Positions 8,832 through 17,096 of a DNA stretch of 36,056 nucleotides are shown here, in pieces. Position numbers and translations under genes: made by a program. The notes beneath the pieces were generated by a model, which had not been told where the DNA came from, ran no database searches, and was given only the letters and a program-made list of their open reading frames with translations. Origin of the DNA: Methanoregula sp. (GTDB lineage: Archaea > Halobacteriota > Methanomicrobia > Methanomicrobiales > Methanospirillaceae); assembly GCA_028679075.1 (NCBI GenBank), contig JAJRCF010000027.1:1-36056 (forward strand). The letters are read 5' to 3'. The stretch's first letter is position 1, and each line of letters begins with the position of its first letter.

Positions 8832-9442
8832 AATTAAAACAGCTTGAGATGACCCTCCAGCGCCTTGCCGGTTTCTCCCGGCCACAGGCGGCACTCGAAC
8901 AGTACCAGACCCCGGCACCCCTTGCAGCCCGGCTGCTGTACCATGCACTGATGAAGGGGGACATTGAGGGGAAAACGGTCTGTGACCTCGGGTGCGGGAC
9001 CGGCATCCTGGCGATCGGCGCCTCTCTGCTCGGGGCTGCATCGGTTACGGGAGTGGATATCGATGAAGGGGCGCTTGCCGTAGCCCGGGAGAATGCAGCA
9101 CTCCTCGATGCAGAAGTGACGTTCACTGCGTTGGATCTGCGGGAGGGAAGATGCCAGGAACGTATCGGTGCCTGCGACACGGCGATCATGAACCCGCCGT
9201 TCGGGGCGCAGAAGGCCCATGCGGACCGGCCGTTTATCGACTGTGCCCTTGCCGTTGCAGGAGTCACCTACAGTATCTTTAATGCGGGATCCATCCCATT
9301 TGTTGAAGCATACACTGCACAGAGGGCAGAGATCACCGAGAAGATCGGCGGGGCATTCCCGATTAAACGCACCTTTGCCTTCCATACAAAAGACGTGCAG
9401 GAGATCGAGGTCGAGATCCTACGGCTGAAACGGGTACCATAG
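8828..9442 (+). CDS. METTL5-like rRNA N6-adenine methyltransferase
   Basis: Predicted SAM-dependent N6-adenine methyltransferase acting on small-subunit rRNA, by homology to eukaryotic METTL5. The ATG at 8828 overlaps the dph2 stop as ATGA and gives 204 residues. Motifs in order: [15 protein letters not shown] (compare QYPT in METTL5), SAM-binding [11 protein letters not shown] (51-61), [10 protein letters not shown] and the catalytic NPPFG (122-126). The C-terminal [17 protein letters not shown] is also typical of this family. The target site is inferred from the family, not seen. It ends 50 bases before the MFS gene. Confidence 0.88.
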   Translation: MKLKQLEMTLQRLAGFSRPQAALEQYQTPAPLAARLLYHALMKGDIEGKTVCDLGCGTGILAIGASLLGAASVTGVDIDEGALAVARENAALLDAEVTFTALDLREGRCQERIGACDTAIMNPPFGAQKAHADRPFIDCALAVAGVTYSIFNAGSIPFVEAYTAQRAEITEKIGGAFPIKRTFAFHTKDVQEIEVEILRLKRVP

Positions 9443-9492
9443 CAGAACCAGGGAGCATAAAGAAGACCATCACCGGGCTCGCCGCAGCCCAC

Positions 9493-10632
9493 ATGGTCAC
9501 CGACATCTACATGCCGGTGCTGCCGGCGATCCTGCCGCTGTTGATCCTGAACAACGGCTACTCGTACCTTGCAGCCGGGCTGCTTGTCACGGCCTATAAC
9601 GTCACCTCCTCATTCACCCAGCCGGTGGTCGGGTGGCTCTCCGACACAAAGGGCCTCACGGTCAGCGTGACCGCCAGCCTCCTGATCAGCGCGGTCTTCA
9701 TCGCCCTCATGGGAGTGGCGCATAACTATTACCTTATCATGGCCTTTGCGGTCCTCGCGGCCCTCGGCCACGCCTGTTTCCACCCGACCGCACTCAGTCT
9801 CGTCAGCCGGCTCTGCACGGACGAAAACCGGGGCCGGATCACGTCGTACTTCGTGGTCGGGGGAAACCTCGGCTATGCGATCGGCCCCGTACTCGCTGGA
9901 GTGCTTGTATGGTCGCTGGGCCTTCCGGGACTCCTGCTCCTCATCATCCCCGCGGCGGTCATGGTCTTTGCCCTCCGGCACCTCCTCCCGGGCGGCATCG
10001 CCGGGGCCTGCGAGCTGCATGCAAAACCTGCACGGGCACCAGCGGAAACCCGGTCGCTGAAGCCGTTTGCAATCCTGATGACCGCATCGATCCTGCGGGC
10101 CTGGGCAGTCTTTGCCGCCATCACGTTCCTCCCGATGTACCTCGTCACGCAGGGATACGACCTCGTGACCGCAAGTGCCGTCATGACCCTGATGCTCCTT
10201 GCCGGGGTTGCCGGGCAGGTTGCCGGGGGCCGGATCTCCGACCGTATCGGGAGAAAGGAGTTCATGGTCTTCGGCCTTGTCGGTGCGATACCGTGCTTTT
10301 ACCTGTTCTTTGCCACAACAGGCGTGCTCTCGGTCCTCGCGGTCCTCCTCTTCGGGTTCTTCCTCTGGTCGACCTTTGCCGTGGCGGTCGCGATGTCCCA
10401 CGAACTCCTGCCGGGAAACGTCGGGCTTGCTTCCGGCATGATGATGGGCCTTGCGATCGGCTTTGGCGGCCTCGGGGTCGCAGTCAACGGGATGATCGCC
10501 GACCACTACTCCCTTGCGGCTGCCCTTGGCACCATCCCCATCCCTATTGCCGCTGCGGTGGTATTGATGGCCGTGCTGCCCTACCCGTGGAAGACCCTGT
10601 TTCGCAAGAGCGGGGGAACCGCCATTCAATAA
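9493..10632 (+). CDS. MFS transporter, Fsr-like exporter type
   Basis: Twelve-helix major facilitator protein of 379 residues as called from the ATG at 9493. The loop between helices 2 and 3 has the MFS motif GWLSDTKG, repeated as GGRISDRIGRKE between helices 8 and 9. The N-terminal HMVTDIYMPVLPAILPLL resembles the first helix of fosmidomycin-resistance-type (Fsr) exporters. The true start is unclear: the hydrophobic helix seems to begin a few residues before this ATG, and the frame is open back to 9367 with no ATG, GTG or TTG between. Substrate unknown. It follows the METTL5-like gene closely and is probably in the same transcript. Confidence 0.88.
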   Translation: MVTDIYMPVLPAILPLLILNNGYSYLAAGLLVTAYNVTSSFTQPVVGWLSDTKGLTVSVTASLLISAVFIALMGVAHNYYLIMAFAVLAALGHACFHPTALSLVSRLCTDENRGRITSYFVVGGNLGYAIGPVLAGVLVWSLGLPGLLLLIIPAAVMVFALRHLLPGGIAGACELHAKPARAPAETRSLKPFAILMTASILRAWAVFAAITFLPMYLVTQGYDLVTASAVMTLMLLAGVAGQVAGGRISDRIGRKEFMVFGLVGAIPCFYLFFATTGVLSVLAVLLFGFFLWSTFAVAVAMSHELLPGNVGLASGMMMGLAIGFGGLGVAVNGMIADHYSLAAALGTIPIPIAAAVVLMAVLPYPWKTLFRKSGGTAIQ

Positions 10633-10683
10633 AATGCAACAGGCTTATAATATCCCGGTGAGAACCTGATGTGAGGAAACGAG

Positions 10684-10863
10684 ATGGATAAAGTTGGAGT
10701 CATTTCACTGATCGTCGGGCTGGTTCTCTGTGCCCTTGGAGGTTTTGCAATCTGGACGTTCCTGCCGGACGTCATCGTCGCAGTCAAGGGGCTGATCGGC
10801 ATCGTTGTGCTGCTCGCCGGCCTGATGCTCGTGGTCTTTGGAATCCTGATATTCAAAGACTGA
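10684..10863 (+). CDS. Small two-helix membrane protein
   Basis: A 59-residue ORF starting MDKVGVISLIVGLVL, preceded by a plausible GTGAGGA ribosome site. Two hydrophobic helices (about 5-26 and 36-56) are joined by a short loop, and the protein ends in FKD. No family recognised. It lies 51 bases after the MFS gene on the same strand and before an oligo-T terminator, so it may be the last gene of that transcript. Confidence 0.7.
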   Translation: MDKVGVISLIVGLVLCALGGFAIWTFLPDVIVAVKGLIGIVVLLAGLMLVVFGILIFKD

Positions 10864-10888
10864 TACAAAACAGAAAAATCAGAAATTC

Positions 10889-10897
10889 TTTTTTTTT
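10889..10897 (+). terminator. Oligo-T terminator
   Basis: Nine consecutive Ts follow the small membrane protein gene, between convergent genes. Archaeal intrinsic terminators are often oligo-T runs without strong hairpins. Confidence 0.55.
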
Positions 10898-11642
10898 AAA
10901 TTTTGACGACAAGGCACTGGGAACCTGCGGTCTCCAGCACCGGTTCTGCCTTTCCTTCAAAGAAGTCGTCGAAAGCCTTCTTCACGCCGGGAGCGGTGAT
11001 ATAATCGTGGGAGATGATGATGCCGCCAGGGCTTATCCGGGAGTAGAAGAACTCGAGGCACTGCTTTGTGCTCTCGTAGCAGTCCACATCAAGGTTCACG
11101 AGCGAGAACTTCGTATCTTTGATGGGTCCTGACGTAGCGGGGAAGATGCCCTTGTAGAAATGGACATTACTGCCATCCTTGAGGTACTCCCTGACGCTGT
11201 CGTACGATGCTGCGAACTTCCCCTCGTAAAACGGCCAGACCATATCGATCTCCTCGACCTTCGGCAGGCCTTCGAACGTATCGAAGAGGTGGAGGGCCTT
11301 GTCGTCCCCTTTTGCCGAACAGATGATCTTGGCAGAACCGCCCTTGTATACCCCGACTTCCGCGATGTCGCCAGGGACTTTCTGGGTCGTCTTTACTGCC
11401 ATGTAGATATGGTAGGCCTCGATGTCCTCGAGCAGGAGTTCGGTCTCTTTGCGGATCTTCTTTAGGTTCTTTGCAAACTCTTTTCTCCGGTCGCACCCGT
11501 AATGGGATAATCTGCCCCGGTTCGCGATATCGTTGCCGATGAACGGATCAAAGAAGATCGCCTTGCGGAACTTGAGGAGATACCTGCTCGGGATGACAGA
11601 ATCAAAAACGGAATAGAGATTTTTCTTCTGGAGCAGGCTCAT
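10896..11642 (-). CDS. TylF/MycF-like SAM-dependent methyltransferase
   Basis: A 248-residue protein resembling the macrocin O-methyltransferase (TylF) family, class I SAM-dependent enzymes that methylate sugar hydroxyls and are often found in polysaccharide or glycan loci. The SAM-binding loop GDIAEVGVYKGGSAK is at residues 91-105, followed by LHLFDTFEGLP, which is typical of the family, and the metal-linked VNLDVDCYESTKQ acidic region further on. A TATA box (TTTATAAAT on the plus strand at 11671-11679) lies upstream of the start. Stand-alone, so the substrate cannot be inferred. Confidence 0.85.
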   Translation of the reverse strand: MSLLQKKNLYSVFDSVIPSRYLLKFRKAIFFDPFIGNDIANRGRLSHYGCDRRKEFAKNLKKIRKETELLLEDIEAYHIYMAVKTTQKVPGDIAEVGVYKGGSAKIICSAKGDDKALHLFDTFEGLPKVEEIDMVWPFYEGKFAASYDSVREYLKDGSNVHFYKGIFPATSGPIKDTKFSLVNLDVDCYESTKQCLEFFYSRISPGGIIISHDYITAPGVKKAFDDFFEGKAEPVLETAGSQCLVVKI

Positions 11643-11670
11643 GTCTTAATTAATATGCTTTCCTGTCATT

Positions 11671-11679
11671 TATAAATCG
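11671..11679 (-). promoter_or_regulatory. TATA box of the TylF-like gene
   Basis: TTTATAAAT lies 29-37 bases upstream of the minus-strand ATG at 11642, a spacing consistent with a very short leader. Confidence 0.5.
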
Positions 11680-11723
11680 CGATCGCCAAAAACCGGGATC
11701 CGGACGGCCTTGTCCGGGCCGGC

Positions 11724-12188
11724 CTATTTCCTGGCGGGCGGGACTTCCTGCAGGCCGGGTTGCGGGGGCTCGGCACTGATATCCAGCTCGTCAAGAAATG
11801 GCATCAGGCAGGTGACATACGGTTCGGCGGGAGAACCGGTGCCTGCGGGGGTCTGCCCGACCTGCACGATCCCGACCATCAGCGGGAACTCCTCCAGGGT
11901 TTGTACGAACGAGGGGTCGTTCTCCTGCGTGAACCGGAGAAAACTCTCCACCAAGATCACCGGGCGCTCGTACTCGGGAACGCCGGCAAATTCGGCAAGG
12001 ACGGATTCAAGAGGCCGGGTCCGGGCCAGGTCCTCCTCGAAGAAGAGCCAGATTGCCACACCATAGTTATCGGCGATCGTCCCGAGTTTCCGGATATCCG
12101 CCGTTGTTCCGGGAATGATACCGAGGCGCCCGAGTTTTTCCACAGGTGTCGTGCCGGGCACGGCGGCCCATGCGGCTGGTTTCAGCAT
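11724..12188 (-). CDS. Hypothetical protein
   Basis: Unrecognised 154-residue soluble protein. I place the start at MLKPAAWAAVPGTTP because an upstream TATA-like element (TTATATTTAC on the minus strand, 12215-12225) sits about 27-37 bases before it; the frame is open 21 codons further but those would overlap that promoter. The sequence alternates hydrophobic strands and helices (for example VAIWLFFEEDLART, MVGIVQVG) suggesting a small alpha/beta fold, and ends in a proline-rich tail (SAEPPQPGLQEVPPARK). No motif supports a function. Confidence 0.65.
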   Translation of the reverse strand: MLKPAAWAAVPGTTPVEKLGRLGIIPGTTADIRKLGTIADNYGVAIWLFFEEDLARTRPLESVLAEFAGVPEYERPVILVESFLRFTQENDPSFVQTLEEFPLMVGIVQVGQTPAGTGSPAEPYVTCLMPFLDELDISAEPPQPGLQEVPPARK

Positions 12189-12279
12189 ACAGATAAAAGG
12201 ACGGCAGGACGGGTAAATATAACGATATGAGGCAGTGAACGCAGGGGTCAAAAAGATTTGAAAAAAATTACAACTAGAA

Positions 12280-12322
12280 GATTTCTTATGGGAAATCTTA
12301 TCAGGTTCCTGGTCCTGATGAA
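12280..12322. repeat. Small hairpin cluster
   Basis: AAGATTTC/GGAAATCTT and GGTTC...GAACC inverted repeats stand next to each other in the gap between two minus-strand genes. The arms resemble those of the arrays at 1039-1254 and 35707-35859. Confidence 0.45.
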
Positions 12323-12326
12323 CCAG

Positions 12327-12542
12327 TCACTCTCGCCCAAATTTGTTGAGAAGGGTAAAACCCACCCCAAAGAAGAGGACTGCTGCCACAGGCCAGACGG
12401 ACCAGGTGATCTTACCATTGTGGTAGAAATCCATCCCTATAAAAAATACACAGATCATCACCATAACGGCGATACTATACCACCATTTCGGCTGACCCTT
12501 TGCACCCATTGCATCTCTCATCATGCTCATAGTAACACACAT
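12327..12542 (-). CDS. Small membrane protein
   Basis: A 71-residue ORF, or 67 residues if it starts at the second ATG (12530). After a short polar N-terminus with GAKGQPKWW come two hydrophobic helices (about 22-38 and 48-66) separated by DFYHNGKITW, ending NKFGRE. No family recognised, and no clear ribosome site decides the start. Placed between two other minus-strand genes. Composition and codon use look coding, but the call is moderate. Confidence 0.55.
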   Translation of the reverse strand: MCVTMSMMRDAMGAKGQPKWWYSIAVMVMICVFFIGMDFYHNGKITWSVWPVAAVLFFGVGFTLLNKFGRE

Positions 12543-12592
12543 GTTCAGCCTGATATCGGAAAAATGCAGCGGGTGGGATTCCTGCCTCCCCT

Positions 12593-13435
12593 TCAGATAT
12601 TTCCCTGGAGATTCCCCTGTTTTGGCTGGAATGCGTTCTTTATCAGGTCCGGGTTGAACGCCGTCGGCACCGTGCCGGTCTTTGCATACGTGTAGAGCGC
12701 AGTCACGAAGATACCCTGCATGGCTGAGTACACAACCGCGAGGACCACGACAAGGAGGAGGAATAACGCGAGCGCAGCCATGAAGACCGTGGAGTTCCCG
12801 AGCATCATGGTGGCAAATACACCGATGCCGGCGATAATCCCGATGGCCACGAAGATGATCGCCATCGATGCAGACCCGACGATACTCTCGCCCCAGGTCT
12901 TCCTGATCAGGTTCACGGATTCCTTGAGGGAGTCAACGACACCCTTGTCTTCAAGCACCAGGACCGGCACGACAAAGTAGGTGACCAGGCTCCAGACGCC
13001 CCCGATGACCGCGAGCACGATGTCGCCGATGAATCCTGCACGCTCTTCGAGAAGGTTTAAGATCAGCCCGACCGTTGCAGCAATGATCGCCCATCCTATG
13101 ATCGACGGCAGGTGTTTTGCCGCATGGGAGAGTCCCTCGCCCACGGTCATCGACTTCCCGTTCAGTCTCGCGTTCACGCACGAGATCAGCGCCGTGTTGA
13201 AGAAGATCACGACAAAGTAACTCACTACATAGAAAAGGAACAGGAACACGAGGGAGACGAGGTTGCCTGATGCCATGGATCCGCCGGTGAAGAGGATCGG
13301 GAGAATGAACGTGAGGACAACAAGGATCGTGACGATCCCGGAGAGGACCGGGAACGCAAGCAGTCTCTTGTCCGCCATAAGGATATCCCAGCTCGTCTTC
13401 ACGAGCGCAAGGCTCCTGCCAATACTTTCAAACAT
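12593..13435 (-). CDS. DUF6159-type multi-pass membrane protein, untagged
   Basis: A 280-residue integral membrane protein with six or so helices, similar to DUF6159 proteins of unknown function. It begins MFESIGRSLALVKTSW, then the conserved DKRLLAFPVLSG, a cytoplasmic loop GEGLSHAAKHLPSIIGW, VVPVLVLEDKGVVDSLKESV with a following RKTWGES, and a C-terminal LYTYAKTGTVP. Six proteins of the 21-31 kb island share all these blocks, but this one lacks their N-terminal Cys tag and glycine linker. It is therefore the plain form of the family and a useful reference. Function unknown. Confidence 0.82.
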   Translation of the reverse strand: MFESIGRSLALVKTSWDILMADKRLLAFPVLSGIVTILVVLTFILPILFTGGSMASGNLVSLVFLFLFYVVSYFVVIFFNTALISCVNARLNGKSMTVGEGLSHAAKHLPSIIGWAIIAATVGLILNLLEERAGFIGDIVLAVIGGVWSLVTYFVVPVLVLEDKGVVDSLKESVNLIRKTWGESIVGSASMAIIFVAIGIIAGIGVFATMMLGNSTVFMAALALFLLLVVVLAVVYSAMQGIFVTALYTYAKTGTVPTAFNPDLIKNAFQPKQGNLQGNI

Positions 13436-13517
13436 AGATCAGCGTGGTGAGCGGTGCAAGATGAAGATTACGGGATATTCCGGTAAAAGGGTGGAATTGT
13501 TGGACCAGTACGGGCAA

Positions 13518-14147
13518 TTATTGCCTGCGGCGCATCCATACGAGACCGGCGAGGGCACACCCGAGGATGCCAATCGCCACAGAAAAACCGGGCGATTTCG
13601 TGACCGGCAGGGATGTCGTGACTAGCGGAGGGGTAAGAGTGGGGACTTCCGATACGGAGGAGGAAACGGCCGCCCCTGCCACCGGCTGGCTGATGACGAT
13701 CTGGCTTCCCGGCACCGGGCTGCCGGCATTATCGAGCTCCACCAGCTGCAGGACGGTCACGGGACCTGTTGCGGATGCGGGGACGGTACCGCTGACGGTG
13801 ACGGTAAACCGTACGTCACGGTTGACGGAATAGGAAAGGATCTCGCCGTTGATGAATGCCGTGGAACCCGACGCCGTCTGCTGGGCCGCATTGTTGCCGT
13901 CAAGGATCACCTGGATATTCCACCGGGCATCCACAAGACCGGTCTGCATCTGGAGCTCGTGGTTCCTTGGAAACGTCGTGCCGCTCGGGATCGCGAACGT
14001 GGCCACGACCTGCTGCGGCCCACCTGGGGTAAGGGGAGGATTCGGGGTGAATGACTCGCTCGAAAGGATGGGACTCGCAGCAGCAGGAAGTACGATGAGC
14101 AGGAGCAATATGCACCCGCACAGCAGGGAACGGATCATCGGTCTCAT
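13518..14147 (-). CDS. Secreted protein with PGF-type C-terminal anchor
   Basis: A 209-residue surface protein. It has a signal peptide (MRPMIRSLLCGCILLLLIVLPAAA), a beta-rich ectodomain (about 25-180) and a C-terminus SPGFSVAIGILGCALAGL followed by WMRRRQ. That pattern, PGF then a hydrophobic helix then arginines, is the PGF-CTERM signal processed by archaeosortase A, which exchanges the tail for a lipid anchor. The ectodomain is unrecognised; it contains Ser/Thr/Pro-rich linker sequence before the anchor, typical of cell-wall-spanning stalks. Confidence 0.75.
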   Translation of the reverse strand: MRPMIRSLLCGCILLLLIVLPAAASPILSSESFTPNPPLTPGGPQQVVATFAIPSGTTFPRNHELQMQTGLVDARWNIQVILDGNNAAQQTASGSTAFINGEILSYSVNRDVRFTVTVSGTVPASATGPVTVLQLVELDNAGSPVPGSQIVISQPVAGAAVSSSVSEVPTLTPPLVTTSLPVTKSPGFSVAIGILGCALAGLVWMRRRQ

Positions 14148-14228
14148 AGAGTATCGTCAGAAGAGGGTTTTACGTAACGGTTGATAGAGGTGTCGGTCCT
14201 GCCACACCACACACCACGACGAGCCGGT

Positions 14229-15134
14229 TCAGCGGCCCTGCACGTTCCGCATGAACGTCCCGGCGTGGTCGATCGCTTCCTGCCCCTCGGGAAGCTGACC
14301 GGCAAACACCTGCCAGGCGTGGAACATCCCTTCCCAGATCTCGACCTGGACCGGGACGCCGGTCCACCGGGCTTTTTCCACGAACGTACCGATATCGGAG
14401 AGGAGGAGCTCGTGCGTGCCCACCTGGATATAGAGGCGGGGAAGGAACTTGAGCGTCCCGTTGACCGGGGATGCAAACGGTTCGGACGGCTTATGGCTGC
14501 CCAGGTACGTTGTCCGTACAGACTGGAGGAGTGCGGGTGTGAGCCAGTCCCGGTGCTCGTTCTTCGTCACCGACTCCCCGGGGAACTGCAGGTCGGTCAC
14601 CGGGGACATGCAGACCGCTGCCGGGGGAAGGGTATGCCTCTGGGCATACAGGGAGAGCAGGGAGGCGAGCACGAGATTCCCCCCCGCAGAGATGCCTGTC
14701 GGGATGATACGGTGGGGCAGGTATCCCTTTTTCTGGAGGTACCAGTACGCGGCAATCGCGTCCTCCACCGGCGCAGGGAACAGGTGCTCGGGTGCGAGAC
14801 GGTAGTCCACCGAGAAGACTTGGGCACGGGCAGCCCGGGCGAGCCGTATACAGAGGCCGAGATGGTCACGTGTCGAACCACGAGTGAATTCCCCCCCGTG
14901 GAAGAAGAGGACCACATAGCCCGGATCCGATTCGGGGACCGATATCCAGTACCCGGTAAGGTCGTCCCGGATCGGGACCTTTTCCACGGAATGGGTGCCT
15001 TCCTCAACGATCTCTTCCTGCATCTCCGAAAAAAATGAGGAATAGTCCTTCCGCACGGCAGCCAGGGGCCTGTTCAAGTCAGGTGCGTGCGATCTGATGA
15101 TTGTGAGGAGCTCATCCGGTGACTCGCGGATCAT
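14229..15134 (-). CDS. Alpha/beta hydrolase, HSL-family esterase
   Basis: Predicted carboxylesterase of the hormone-sensitive-lipase (alpha/beta hydrolase fold-3) family, 301 residues. The oxyanion HGG is at 79-81 in FFHGGEFTRGS, the YRLAPEH family signature at 111-117, the nucleophile Ser149 in TGISAGGN and the catalytic His272 in MFHAW. The usual acid (Asp in DPLRD) is replaced by VGTHELLLSD, so Glu242 or Asp247 may serve as the acid, as in some relatives of this type. No signal peptide. Alone between convergent and divergent neighbours; natural substrate unknown. Confidence 0.88.
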   Translation of the reverse strand: MIRESPDELLTIIRSHAPDLNRPLAAVRKDYSSFFSEMQEEIVEEGTHSVEKVPIRDDLTGYWISVPESDPGYVVLFFHGGEFTRGSTRDHLGLCIRLARAARAQVFSVDYRLAPEHLFPAPVEDAIAAYWYLQKKGYLPHRIIPTGISAGGNLVLASLLSLYAQRHTLPPAAVCMSPVTDLQFPGESVTKNEHRDWLTPALLQSVRTTYLGSHKPSEPFASPVNGTLKFLPRLYIQVGTHELLLSDIGTFVEKARWTGVPVQVEIWEGMFHAWQVFAGQLPEGQEAIDHAGTFMRNVQGR

Positions 15135-15257
15135 TATTCTCTGTGTTAGAGAGGCTGGATAATAAATTGAGGGGGTGCCAGGCTACCGGTTCCGGGCAGC
15201 GGGTGCCGTTCCGGTGCAAAACCGAACGCATATCTGGCGCAAGAAGGAGATACGATC

Positions 15258-16538
15258 ATGCATCCCGCTGATGAGATCGGGGAGCGGACCGTCCGCAAGG
15301 TCGGCCGCCGCCTGCTCCCGTTCCTCTTCCTGCTCTATGTTGTCGCGTTCCTTGACCGCGTCAACTTTGGGTACGCGGCGCTCGAGATGAACAGCGCCCT
15401 CGGCCTCTCCGCAGAAGTCTTCGGGTTCCTCTCAGGGATCTTCTTCATCGGGTACCTGCTCTTCGAGGTCCCGAGCAACATGATCCTCCAGCAGATCGGC
15501 GCCCGTATCTGGATCAGCCGGATCATCATCAGCTGGGGGATCGTGGTGATCGTTACCGCGGCGGCAACAGACGCCTTCCAGCTGGCTGCGTTCAGGTTCA
15601 TCCTCGGTGTGGCAGAAGCAGGGTTCTTCCCCGGTATCATCCTCTATATCACCTGCTGGTTCCGTAAGAAGGACCTTGCAAGTGCCGTTGCACTCTTCAT
15701 GGCTGCGCTCGCTGTCTCCAACATCATCGGTGCGCCGGTCTCGACATGGATCCTCGACAATGTCCACTGGTTCGGCATTGCAGGCTGGCGGTGGCTCTTC
15801 ATCCTCGAAGGCCTGCCGGCGCTCGTGCTGGGTGTCGTCACCTGGTTCTGGCTTACGGACCGACCAGAGGATGCGACATGGCTTGAGCCTGAGGAACGGG
15901 ACTGGCTTGCCGGTACGATTGCACGGGAGAACGAGGAGGCCGCGGGCACTCACCAGGATTTCTGGTCGGTCATGAAGGACCGGCGGATCTGGCACCTTGC
16001 CTGCATCTACTGTACCGTGGTCATCGGGCTGTACGGCCTCGGGTTCTGGATGCCGCAGATCATCCGTTCCATGAGCCCGTCATTTACTAACTTCGAGATC
16101 GGGCTCGTCATGGTCATTCCCTATCTCGTCGCACTCTGTGCGATGGTTGCGTGGGGCGCCCACTCGGACCGGACGGGCGAACGGGTCTGGCATGCAGCAA
16201 TCCCGCCCATTATCGGGGGTATTGCGCTTGCAGGCGCCGGTCTCGTCCCGGTCCCCCTCCTTGCATTTGTCCTGATCATTGTCGCAACGGCCGGCATCTA
16301 CTGTGAATTCGGCCCGTTCTGGACGCTCCCGTCAGTCTTTCTCGCGGAAGCAGCGGCAGCGGTCGGCATCGCGGTGATCAACTCGATAGGAAACCTCGGG
16401 GGGTTCATCGGCCCGTCTATGGTCGGGTATCTTACCAAGGTTACCGGGACAACAGATGCAGGGCTGGTCGCTGCGGGTGCCTGCCTCGTGCTCTGCGGAT
16501 TGCTGACGCTTGCAGTCCGCCCGGAAGGGCGGAACTGA
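15258..16538 (+). CDS. MFS transporter, ACS (anion:cation symporter) family
   Basis: A 426-residue, twelve-helix transporter of the ACS group, which takes up organic acids such as phthalate, tartrate, galactarate or hydroxyphenylacetate. Characteristic segments are FLDRVNFGYAALEMN in helix 1, YLLFEVPSNMILQQIGAR at helices 2-3, RFILGVAEAGFFPG and LEGLPALVLG at the end of helix 6. The ATG at 15258 follows an AAGGAGA ribosome site. No metabolic genes for such acids are beside it, so the substrate is open. The family is common in bacteria and uncommon in methanogens, hinting at transfer. Confidence 0.88.
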   Translation: MHPADEIGERTVRKVGRRLLPFLFLLYVVAFLDRVNFGYAALEMNSALGLSAEVFGFLSGIFFIGYLLFEVPSNMILQQIGARIWISRIIISWGIVVIVTAAATDAFQLAAFRFILGVAEAGFFPGIILYITCWFRKKDLASAVALFMAALAVSNIIGAPVSTWILDNVHWFGIAGWRWLFILEGLPALVLGVVTWFWLTDRPEDATWLEPEERDWLAGTIARENEEAAGTHQDFWSVMKDRRIWHLACIYCTVVIGLYGLGFWMPQIIRSMSPSFTNFEIGLVMVIPYLVALCAMVAWGAHSDRTGERVWHAAIPPIIGGIALAGAGLVPVPLLAFVLIIVATAGIYCEFGPFWTLPSVFLAEAAAAVGIAVINSIGNLGGFIGPSMVGYLTKVTGTTDAGLVAAGACLVLCGLLTLAVRPEGRN

Positions 16539-16622
16539 TCACCCGGGCATTCCATCACCGTTTATTAAAAAGGGTCCCTGTGTCGCGGGATCACAGTGGA
16601 AAAAAGGTGGATGTGCCTGCCT

Positions 16623-17042
16623 TTAAAAATAATACATCAGTACCGTCTGCTGGTACCCGCCCTTGAAGGTCCCGATGATATTCACGGTGGTGGGATTGGC
16701 AAGTCCCATGTACGTGAAGACAAAGGGAGTTCCGACAGCGGGTTGGGGGAAGGTCTGTTCAATTACCGATGAATCCTGGTTGTTAATCCGTACTTTGAGG
16801 GCCAGCAGGTCTGCGGCATCAGGTCCACCGGTATACGTGACATTCACGGTCTTCTCGGTTTTCGTAACGATGAAGGTCAGCTGTTTTTCTGTATCCGTTG
16901 TTGCAACAACAGGAACGGGAGTGACGGCGGTCTGCACGACCGTTGTTACCGGGGGGGTCGCTGTCGGCTGGATGCAGCCACTGGAAATCACAAGAAGCAG
17001 TATGATAAAAAGGCAAAGGCAGAGGCAGTAGGATCGTCTCAT
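16623..17042 (-). CDS. Predicted lipoprotein
   Basis: A 139-residue exported protein. A hydrophobic signal peptide ends in a lipobox-like VISSGC (Cys23), followed by a Thr/Pro/Val-rich linker (about 24-50) and a single beta-rich domain (about 52-139) ending in GGYQQTVLMYYF. This layout is typical of small lipid-anchored surface proteins in Methanomicrobiales. No functional family recognised. Confidence 0.7.
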   Translation of the reverse strand: MRRSYCLCLCLFIILLLVISSGCIQPTATPPVTTVVQTAVTPVPVVATTDTEKQLTFIVTKTEKTVNVTYTGGPDAADLLALKVRINNQDSSVIEQTFPQPAVGTPFVFTYMGLANPTTVNIIGTFKGGYQQTVLMYYF

Positions 17043-17096
17043 GGATGGGATGTGGGCGGGAAAACGAGATAAATGTTGGGGATTTTTCCTGTTTTT

